Part shown: positions 8,680 through 13,784 of the stretch, piece after piece
How positions within the stretch are numbered: the first letter of the stretch is position 1
Layout of the letters: each line of letters begins with the position of its first letter
NCBI GenBank assembly: GCA_022510885.1
Contig: JAFLSP010000023.1
Coordinates: 1-17,375, forward strand
DNA: 17,375 nt
Reading direction: 5' to 3'
DNA from: Treponema sp.
GTDB lineage: Bacteria; Spirochaetota; Spirochaetia; Treponematales; Treponemataceae
The notes under the pieces: model-generated
Seen by the model: the letters and a program-made list of their open reading frames with translations, nothing else
Database searches by the model: none
Told to the model about the DNA's origin: nothing
Position numbers and translations under genes: made by a program

Positions 8680-8991
8680 TCACCGCTTGAACAGCAGCGC
8701 GTCCAGCAGCGCATTGAACGCAGGAACGTCTTTTGCGGCCGCGCCGATTTTTTCTTTGTACGCGCTTACCGCTACTGTATAACTGTTGGTAATTGCGGTC
8801 GTCTGTTCGGCATAGTGTTTCTCCAGGCGCGCGATAAGGTCGTCGTACTGCGCCTTAAACTGCTGGTCAGCCTGCGCACGTGCCGCCGCTATCCGTTTTT
8901 CCGCATCCTCGCTCGCCTGTGCCAGAATCGCGCTCGCATTGCGCTCCACGTCGAGAAGATGACTGATGACATCCGCTTCCTGTCCCACCAT
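8680..8991 (-). CDS. V/A-type ATP synthase subunit G/H-like peripheral stalk protein
   Basis: A 103-residue protein that is mostly one charged helix: residues 10-80 are rich in Ala, Glu, Lys, Arg and Gln without Pro or Gly, consistent with a coiled coil. This is what is expected of the small stalk partner of subunit E (called G in Thermus and bacteria, H in archaea). Sequence identity in this family is weak, so the assignment comes from length, helical character and position first in the ATPase series, 18 nt after secG and 9 nt before atpC. Start ATG 8989-8991 has only a weak GGGTG upstream. An unrelated coiled-coil protein is possible but unlikely in this position. Confidence 0.82.
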   Translation of the reverse strand: MVGQEADVISHLLDVERNASAILAQASEDAEKRIAAARAQADQQFKAQYDDLIARLEKHYAEQTTAITNSYTVAVSAYKEKIGAAAKDVPAFNALLDALLFKR

Positions 8992-9009
8992 ATTTGCACC
9001 CGATTTGTG

Positions 9010-9456
9010 TCAGTTTTCAGCAGTTTCTGCCACCGTGATTTCCGCCTGCGATTCAGCGACGCGCTCATCGTCGGTCGCTTCCGCGTCGGCCTCCGTTTCG
9101 GCGGCATCCTTCCACCACTCGCTCGCGGCCGCTTCCGGAGCGCCCGTGCGCTCTTCGCCAGCAGCCGCACCTTCCGTGCCCTGCACCTGCGCCGCGGCTG
9201 CCGCCAAATCCGCACCGGAATCGTGTTTTTTGTTCAGCAGGGCGATAAAGAACGTAGCGGTGAAAAAAAGGACGACAAGCACCGCCGTCGTCTTGGTCAG
9301 CACGGACGCAGAATGAGAACCGAACGCGGCAGAATTCCCGCCGCCAAGCAGACCGCCCATGCCGCTGTTGTCCTGGTCCTGCACCAACACCAAAAGCACC
9401 GCCAGAACGCAGACAATGACAAACACAACCAACAGAATAACGCCAATAGCACCCAT
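9010..9456 (-). CDS. secG: Preprotein translocase subunit SecG
   Basis: A 148-residue inner-membrane protein with the SecG layout. Transmembrane helix 1 (MGAIGVILLVVFVIVCVLAV, residues 1-20) is followed by the conserved loop VLVQDQDNSGMGGLLGGGNS (24-43), and transmembrane helix 2 covers about 55-75. A polar Ala/Glu-rich tail of roughly 70 residues follows, longer than in the approximately 110-residue E. coli protein. SecG assists SecYE and SecA in protein export. I chose ATG 9454-9456, with GGAG 5 nt upstream; a GTG five codons earlier (9469-9471) also has TAAGG upstream but would add residues that SecG proteins usually lack. The gene is first after a strong promoter and runs straight into the ATPase genes. 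Confidence 0.93.
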   Translation of the reverse strand: MGAIGVILLVVFVIVCVLAVLLVLVQDQDNSGMGGLLGGGNSAAFGSHSASVLTKTTAVLVVLFFTATFFIALLNKKHDSGADLAAAAAQVQGTEGAAAGEERTGAPEAAASEWWKDAAETEADAEATDDERVAESQAEITVAETAEN

Positions 9457-9495
9457 GTTAACTCCAAACACAAAACCTTATGTGATGTGAAAAAT

Positions 9496-9524
9496 ATTGT
9501 ACTAAAAAATGCCCGCCGCGTCAA
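9496..9524 (-). promoter_or_regulatory. Sigma70-type promoter for secG and the ATPase operon
   Basis: On the minus strand, TTGACG (plus 9519-9524) and TACAAT (plus 9496-9501) are separated by exactly 17 nt. Initiation is expected near 9489, leaving a leader of about 33 nt before the secG ATG. It is the only strong promoter-like sequence noticed upstream of the ATPase block, and since all later gaps are at most 18 nt, it may drive the whole unit down to the Usp gene. The hexamers are read directly; activity is an inference. Confidence 0.75.
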
Positions 9525-9548
9525 GAAATTGCAAGACAAGCCACCACG

Positions 9549-10268
9549 CTACGGCAGGTACTCCGCGTTGATATGCTTTAGCGCGGAGAACAGACGGATT
9601 TTCGCGCGCTCGTCGCCGGCGGTCAGCAAGTCAAGGCGGCGGCGCATCTCTTTCCTGCCGGAATTGTCCTGATAATTGCACGTGCAGGTCACTTTTTTCC
9701 ATCCGGCTTGCGCGGCATACTCGGAAATCTGGCGCACCGGCGCGTAGCACAGCGGGCGAAGAATTTTCAGCGGATATTTCTGGTACTGCAACACGGGCGG
9801 CATCGCGCTCAGTTTTCCCGCGCCCAGCATGTTCATCAGGAGCGTCTCCAAAATATCATCCAGATGATGCCCCAGCGCGATGGCATCGTAGCCGTGCGCG
9901 ACGGCGTAGCGAATCAGCTCCGTGCGCCGCTGCGTGGAGCACCAGTAGCAGCTCATCTTCCTGCCCGGCTTGAGCCGTCCGAGCACGTCCACCTGCCGCT
10001 CGACGAAATCAACGCCCCATTCCGCAAAAAGACGCTTCAAGTCCGCATTGAACGGCGGGGCAAAGTCGGTCTGAAAATAAACAGCGGTAAACGAAAAATC
10101 GCGCCGCTCGGGAGAAGATGAGCGGCGCAGACGGTTGGCGAGATATTCGACCAGCAGCGTGGAATCCTTGCCGCCGCTCGCCCCCACAAGGATTTTACAA
10201 CCAGGCGGAAGCATCGCGTAGTCGTAAATCGCCTTGTCAATCAGGCTGAACAGGTGCGGCTGCGGCAT
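9549..10268 (-). CDS. TtcA-like PP-loop tRNA thiolation ATPase
   Basis: A 239-residue member of the adenine-nucleotide alpha-hydrolase family that uses ATP to activate a tRNA base for sulfur insertion; TtcA makes 2-thiocytidine at position 32. The PP-loop SGGKDS is at residues 31-36. A CYWC pair (C107, C110) fits the first two iron-sulfur ligands, GHHLDD at 133-138 is the second family motif, and C195/C197 (CTCNYQ) offer the third ligand. It is shorter than E. coli TtcA (about 310 residues), and the N-terminus begins close to the first helix. The ATG is 3 nt past the stop of the lipoprotein gene, so the two are probably co-transcribed. The exact modified base cannot be told from sequence alone; other PP-loop thiolases remain possible. 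Confidence 0.85.
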   Translation of the reverse strand: MPQPHLFSLIDKAIYDYAMLPPGCKILVGASGGKDSTLLVEYLANRLRRSSSPERRDFSFTAVYFQTDFAPPFNADLKRLFAEWGVDFVERQVDVLGRLKPGRKMSCYWCSTQRRTELIRYAVAHGYDAIALGHHLDDILETLLMNMLGAGKLSAMPPVLQYQKYPLKILRPLCYAPVRQISEYAAQAGWKKVTCTCNYQDNSGRKEMRRRLDLLTAGDERAKIRLFSALKHINAEYLP

Positions 10269-10271
10269 CGC

Positions 10272-11012
10272 CTACAGGTTGTCAACGATAAACTGATTTA
10301 TCGCCGCGTCAATCGTCGGGGGAAACAAATCGACCAGCGCTTCCTGGTCATAGCTGCGGTGCTCAATCGGCACCCGCTCGGCGGAAGTCACCACGTATTC
10401 TTTGTTGAGGATTTCCTTTCCCCGCTCATCAAGATAAATAATCTTCATCGTGACGAGCGCGGCGACTTCGCCTGTCCACCGGTTGCCCTTGATGTTCGTC
10501 TTCTGGAACACGAAATCCGCCAAGAGCATACTTTTCGCGCCCGTCTCTTCCATAATCATGCGCGCGCGCTTCGAGCCGATTTTCAGCATCGTCTTGTAGT
10601 TGGTCGCCGAGATTTTTGCCTCCATAAAATTGAGGATATTCTCGGTCATCGAGGTGTATGCGTTCGCGTTGAGCAGCACCTTCTCGTCCACCACCTTCAT
10701 GCCGGCGTTCTCCGACAGCAGCGCATGGAAACTGCCCACCGCGTAATCGAGACGGTCATACCCGGCAAGATACTCCACGTCGTTGCCTTTGAGCACCCTG
10801 TTCACCAAACTGGTCAGGACACCCTCACCGCCCGAGTCATCGGAATCGTCGCTCTGCGAGTCCTCCTCCTTCCACGGCACGGCGTGATTGCCAACCACGG
10901 CAAGCACGACAACGGGACTGCGGTCCTCAAGGACGATTGGCGTGGACTTGCAGCCGGAAAAGAGAGCGACAATGGCACAGAGCATCATGGACAAAAACAG
11001 CGTCTTTTTCAT
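10272..11012 (-). CDS. Predicted lipoprotein of unknown function
   Basis: A 246-residue protein with a lipoprotein signal peptide: MKK, a hydrophobic stretch, and lipobox FSGC with C21 as the likely acylated residue. A short acidic, Ser/Asp-rich stretch (EEDSQSDDSDDSGGEG, about 49-64) looks like a flexible linker. The following region alternates helices and strands (VDEKVLLNANAY, SKRARMIMEETGAKSMLLADFVF, GEVAALVTMKIIYLD), which vaguely recalls CsgG/LpoB-like periplasmic folds, but I cannot support a family call. It starts at ATG 11010-11012, with AGAGG about 9 nt upstream, 44 nt after the regulator gene, and ends 3 nt before the TtcA-like gene. The lipoprotein nature is well supported; the function is unknown. 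Confidence 0.85.
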   Translation of the reverse strand: MKKTLFLSMMLCAIVALFSGCKSTPIVLEDRSPVVVLAVVGNHAVPWKEEDSQSDDSDDSGGEGVLTSLVNRVLKGNDVEYLAGYDRLDYAVGSFHALLSENAGMKVVDEKVLLNANAYTSMTENILNFMEAKISATNYKTMLKIGSKRARMIMEETGAKSMLLADFVFQKTNIKGNRWTGEVAALVTMKIIYLDERGKEILNKEYVVTSAERVPIEHRSYDQEALVDLFPPTIDAAINQFIVDNL

Positions 11013-11056
11013 TCGGAAAAACCTCTGTATCGCAAAACCGATGAGGCGGAAAATCG

Positions 11057-11782
11057 TTACAGCGACCGCACGCCGTGAATCATCTTGTAGCGTGCCGGTG
11101 ACGAGCGAACGATGTCAAACTGCGCCAAAGGGTCGGCGCTGATGTATTTCTTCAGGCGCGAGACATACGAGTAGACGCCGTTGCGCCGCGCGCCGTCGTG
11201 ACCGCCCGCCCCGAAAATCTGCTTGGCAAGTTCCTTGACCGAGACCTCCTTGCTGACGCGCGCATAAAAATACTCGAACAAACTGAACATTGCCGGCGGG
11301 ATTTTGCTCCGCGCGCGGAACTGCTCCACGTTAAACGCGCCCGTCTCATCCTGCGACCCGACAGAAAGCGGCAGCGGCGGACGCAACAGCGAGACGTAGC
11401 TCCGCACCGCGTCGTCCTCGATGATGCTGTTCAGCCGCTTGAAAACTGCCGCGAAATGGTGGAATTCGCGCCCTTCGTACAAGACCTCATTCTGCTGCAT
11501 CCAGTAGGCCGCGCGGTTCGTGCCGTCGGGATACGGGTCGTTGTAGAACAGAAAGGGAATCGGACGTTTCAGCTGGCGAAGCGTTTCTCGCACGTCGCCG
11601 AGCAGATGCGAAAAGTTGCAGAAATCGAGCGCAAGCAGGTCGCAGGCAAGTTTTTCGCCCTGTAGCCCGATGTAGAATTCAAGGAGATTATCCTGTATCG
11701 TGCAATGATGCACGTCGTCTTCTAGGCGCGACGTAATCAGCGCGCAGGCAAGCGGTTCCCGCGTAACGAACATAATATCCAT
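11057..11782 (-). CDS. Winged-helix DNA-binding regulator with degenerate receiver-like domain
   Basis: A 241-residue protein. Residues 1-120 look like a response-regulator receiver: alternating strands and helices, with D53 at the end of a CDLLALDF strand at the phosphoacceptor position. The acidic pair normally after the first strand is missing (MDIMFVTRE), and the Lys-bearing fifth strand is not clear, so it may not be phosphorylated normally. Residues 150-241 resemble an OmpR/PhoB-type winged helix: SVKELAKQIFGAGG (181-194), then NGVYSYVSRLKKYI (201-214) as the recognition region, and a wing strand RSSPARYKMIHG. ATG 11780-11782 was chosen because AGGAG lies 7 nt upstream; the open frame extends 12 codons further without support. 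No histidine kinase gene is nearby. The target is unknown; autoregulation or control of the following genes is possible. Confidence 0.75.
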   Translation of the reverse strand: MDIMFVTREPLACALITSRLEDDVHHCTIQDNLLEFYIGLQGEKLACDLLALDFCNFSHLLGDVRETLRQLKRPIPFLFYNDPYPDGTNRAAYWMQQNEVLYEGREFHHFAAVFKRLNSIIEDDAVRSYVSLLRPPLPLSVGSQDETGAFNVEQFRARSKIPPAMFSLFEYFYARVSKEVSVKELAKQIFGAGGHDGARRNGVYSYVSRLKKYISADPLAQFDIVRSSPARYKMIHGVRSL

Positions 11783-11789
11783 GCTCTCT

Positions 11790-11794
11790 CTCCT
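11790..11794 (-). promoter_or_regulatory. Ribosome binding site that fixes the regulator start
   Basis: AGGAG on the minus strand lies 7 nt before ATG 11780-11782. It favours this start over the in-frame codon 36 nt further upstream. Confidence 0.8.
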
Positions 11795-11822
11795 ATGACA
11801 TAGAATTGTTCCGCCCACATCT

Positions 11823-11850
11823 AGTATCGGCGCAAGGGCATGACGGACAA
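11823..11850 (-). promoter_or_regulatory. Candidate promoter for the regulator-lipoprotein-thiolase genes
   Basis: On the minus strand, TTGTCC (plus 11845-11850) and GATACT (plus 11823-11828) are 16 nt apart, about 40 nt before the regulator start. Both hexamers depart from consensus, so this is only a candidate. It lies just downstream, in the direction of transcription, of the AT-rich inverted repeat at 11856-11873. Confidence 0.4.
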
Positions 11851-11855
11851 ACCGA

Positions 11856-11873
11856 AAAATATTACAATATTTT
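11856..11873. repeat. AT-rich 18-bp inverted repeat, possible operator
   Basis: Perfect arms AAAATATT and AATATTTT flank an AC centre in an otherwise GC-rich genome. It sits between the leftward regulator gene and the rightward tRNA promoter. There is no T-run placement suggesting a terminator for a known transcript. It could be an operator for the adjacent winged-helix protein or part of an upstream activating element for the tRNA promoter. Confidence 0.55.
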
Positions 11874-11925
11874 CTGATTTATCGTTTTGCCCCGCTTGAC
11901 ACGGACGCGGCATTTTTGATAGGAT
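11871..11925 (+). promoter_or_regulatory. Strong promoter with AT-rich UP-like element for the tRNA genes
   Basis: TTGACA (11896-11901) and TAGGAT (11920-11925) are 18 nt apart. Initiation is expected near 11931-11933, only about 5-7 nt before the mature tRNA-Asp 5' end. The T-rich stretch 11871-11890 lies where a UP element would contact the RNA polymerase alpha subunits, as is common at stable-RNA promoters. Confidence 0.78.
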
Positions 11926-11937
11926 TGAAGACATCAC

Positions 11938-12011
11938 GGGGGCGTAGCGAAGCTGGTTATCGCGCTGGCCTGTCACGCCGGAGATCGAGGGTTCGAGCCC
12001 CTTCGCTCCCG
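11938..12011 (+). tRNA. tRNA-Asp (anticodon GTC)
   Basis: A full cloverleaf of 74 nt. The acceptor stem GGGGGCG pairs with CGCTCCC (one G-T pair), the discriminator is G73, as expected for tRNA-Asp, and the D stem is GCGA/TCGC. The anticodon stem CTGGC/GCCGG encloses loop CTGTCAC with anticodon GTC, and the T arm is GAGGG-TTCGAGC-CCCTT. CCA is not encoded. It lies immediately downstream of a strong promoter and is followed within 7 nt by an intrinsic terminator. Confidence 0.97.
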
Positions 12012-12017
12012 TCTTTA

Positions 12018-12043
12018 GCCCGCTCACCGAGCGGGTCTTTTTC
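12018..12043 (+). terminator. Intrinsic terminator between the two tRNA genes
   Basis: Stem CCCGCTC (12019-12025), loop ACC, and GAGCGGG (12029-12035) are followed by TCTTTTTC. The 7-bp GC-rich stem and T-run are canonical. It ends only about 6 nt before tRNA-Pro. Confidence 0.82.
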
Positions 12044-12049
12044 ATATTA

Positions 12050-12122
12050 CGGGCAATAGCGCAGCTGGTAGCGCGCTACGTTCGGGACGTAGAGGTCGGC
12101 GGTTCAAATCCGCCTTGCCCGA
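12050..12122 (+). tRNA. tRNA-Pro (anticodon CGG)
   Basis: A 73-nt cloverleaf. The acceptor stem CGGGCAA pairs with TTGCCCG, and C1-G72 and A73 are the bacterial tRNA-Pro identity elements. Anticodon stem CTACG/CGTAG holds loop TTCGGGA with anticodon CGG; the T arm contains GGTTCAAATCC. CCA is not encoded. There is no room for its own promoter between the preceding terminator and the 5' end, so it is likely made by read-through from the tRNA-Asp promoter. Confidence 0.97.
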
Positions 12123-12126
12123 CTAA

Positions 12127-12154
12127 GAGGCTCCGTGTCGCACGGGGCTTTTTT
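12127..12154 (+). terminator. Intrinsic terminator after tRNA-Pro
   Basis: A stem of about nine pairs, GGCTCCGTG (12129-12137) with CACGGGGCT (12141-12149), contains G-T pairs, has a TCG loop, and is followed by six T residues. It ends 29 nt before the SurA/PpiD-like gene. Confidence 0.8.
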
Positions 12155-12183
12155 ATTATTGACCAAAGGGGAAACGCTCCGCC

Positions 12184-13770
12184 ATGAAACGAACACTTCT
12201 GTACATCGGCTCGGTTATCATCCTGATTTTTTCCGCAATCACGTTCATTTTTGTTCCGTCCATGCTTGACCGGGGCGCGGGAAGCGCGTATTCGCTCGGC
12301 TCTTACGACGGCAAGAAAATCGAGCTGATTCCCGGCACGCCGGTCGCCAACTCGCTCGCCGTGTTCGACTCGCTGTACAAGGAGCAGCTGAGCCAGGTGG
12401 ACAGATACCCCGCCGAACAGCAGAAATATTTCCGCGCAAGCCTTTATTACCAAATGTACAGCAATGCGTTCAACGCGGCGGTTTCGTTCCTGTCTGCCGC
12501 CCGCGCGGTAAAGGAGTCCGGCTACGCGCCGAGTACGGGCGCAATCTCACGTGAGCTGCTTCCGTATTTTTCCGATGAGAACGGCTATTCGGCACGGCTG
12601 TACAACGCCGTCTCCGAGTCACAGCGCAATGATTTGCGCACCGATGTGACGAACCGTCTCATCTGGCAGCACTATTACGATGACTTCTTCGGCACAGACC
12701 GCCACACGCAGGATGCCTATTTCATCGGGCTGACCTGTATGCAGAACTACTTTACCTATATGCAGCAGGAGCAGTTCGCCGCGCCGAACACGCTCGGCGG
12801 CTACGCGCTCTACGGCCTGAAAACGTCGGACGCGGAGGAAGAATTCCTGGCGGCCATGGGCACGACGAAACGCTCGTTTGACATGGTGGCATGGGACAAA
12901 CGGTCGTATCCCGACCAGGAGGTGATTGCCTACGGCGTTGCCCACTCCAACTTGTTCAACACGCACGACCTGAGCGTCATCTCCGTGGACAGCAAAGCAG
13001 ATGCCGAAAAACTGCTCGCACAGATTACGAACAACGAGCTGACCTTTGACGACGCGGCGAGCGAATTCTCGCAGAACTACTACACGGGCGATGACGGCAA
13101 ACTGACCACGCGGTATGAGTACCAAATCAAGGAAATCATCCCGGACGAAGACGAATTCAGCGCAATCATTGCGCTGGATGCGGACGCGATAAGCGGCGTT
13201 ATCCAGACGGCGAACAACAGTTACGCCATTTTCCGCCGCAACGAGAAGACCGCGCCGAACCAACTGAACGTGGAAGAGAACATCGAACTGGTGCGCGACT
13301 ACCTCGCCACGCACGAGGCGGGCATCGCCGAGTCGTACTATCTGAACCTCGCCAAAGACTTTGCGGCGGACGCGGTGATTACCAGTTTTGACGCGGCGAG
13401 CCGGAAATTCAACGTCGAAAAGATTGCCGTTCCGGCATTCGCGCTGAACTACGGCAACGCGATAAGCGACGCGGACATTCCGTCCGACATTGCGGAACTG
13501 AACGGCGCGATAAGGAACGAGCATTTCTTGCAGACGGCGTTCGCGCTGAAAACCAACGAGATTTCCGAGCCGGTCGTACTCGGCGACAACGTGCTGGTGC
13601 TCAAACTGACCGGCGAGCAGACCGAACCGGCAAGCGAGGAGCGCAGGCGCGCGGCGGCGGCAGACCGCGAGGCTTACGATGTCGCCCTGTTCCAGGCGAG
13701 CCAGACTGCCAACCACGACATCAAGAGCAACGTCTACGAGTTCGTCTCCCGAAACGTCATTGCAGACTGA
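12184..13770 (+). CDS. SurA/PpiD-like membrane-anchored periplasmic folding protein with degenerate parvulin domain
   Basis: A 528-residue protein anchored by one N-terminal helix (residues 5-25), with the remainder outside the cytoplasm. Residues 35-205 are helical and start with a SurA_N-like motif (SLGSYDGKKIEL, then a helix-rich segment). Residues 255-354 have the parvulin outline, including LTFDDAASEFSQ (286-297) and a final strand SYAIFRRNE. A second similar ending, FALKTNEISEPVVLGDNVLVLKL, lies at 453-474. The His residues expected in the first and last parvulin strands are absent, so prolyl isomerase activity is doubtful and a chaperone role is more likely. ATG 12184 is preceded by AAAGGGG at a rather long 12-nt distance. 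It is followed 14 nt later by the DUF115 gene. Confidence in the broad family is moderate to good. Confidence 0.75.
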   Translation: MKRTLLYIGSVIILIFSAITFIFVPSMLDRGAGSAYSLGSYDGKKIELIPGTPVANSLAVFDSLYKEQLSQVDRYPAEQQKYFRASLYYQMYSNAFNAAVSFLSAARAVKESGYAPSTGAISRELLPYFSDENGYSARLYNAVSESQRNDLRTDVTNRLIWQHYYDDFFGTDRHTQDAYFIGLTCMQNYFTYMQQEQFAAPNTLGGYALYGLKTSDAEEEFLAAMGTTKRSFDMVAWDKRSYPDQEVIAYGVAHSNLFNTHDLSVISVDSKADAEKLLAQITNNELTFDDAASEFSQNYYTGDDGKLTTRYEYQIKEIIPDEDEFSAIIALDADAISGVIQTANNSYAIFRRNEKTAPNQLNVEENIELVRDYLATHEAGIAESYYLNLAKDFAADAVITSFDAASRKFNVEKIAVPAFALNYGNAISDADIPSDIAELNGAIRNEHFLQTAFALKTNEISEPVVLGDNVLVLKLTGEQTEPASEERRRAAAADREAYDVALFQASQTANHDIKSNVYEFVSRNVIAD

Positions 13771-13773
13771 GGC

Positions 13774-13778
13774 GGGAG
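13774..13778 (+). promoter_or_regulatory. Ribosome binding site supporting a TTG start
   Basis: GGGAG lies 6 nt before TTG 13785-13787. The GTG at 13779-13781 is out of frame and meets a stop after four codons, so TTG is the supported start of the DUF115 gene. Confidence 0.75.
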
Positions 13779-13784
13779 TGCCGC

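Noticed and set aside
9502..9520. T6 run after GC-rich sequence as a terminator for the TtcA-like gene
   Set aside because: No inverted repeat precedes the T-run on the minus strand, and the same bases are the spacer of the secG promoter.
11821..12045. Minus-strand open frame of 74 codons across the tRNA-Asp gene and its promoter
   Set aside because: It is antisense to a tRNA, and its GLEPSISGVTGQRDNQLRYAP stretch is the type of spurious peptide that comes from translating tRNA antisense sequence.
12036..12060. Separate promoter for tRNA-Pro using CATATT or TATTAC near 12043-12050
   Set aside because: No acceptable -35 lies 16-18 nt upstream, and initiation would fall inside the mature tRNA.
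12076..12453. Minus-strand open frame of 125 codons covering tRNA-Pro and the start of the SurA/PpiD-like gene
   Set aside because: It includes a GQGGFEPPTSTSRT segment, another known artefact of translating antisense to a tRNA, and otherwise shadows a real coding region.
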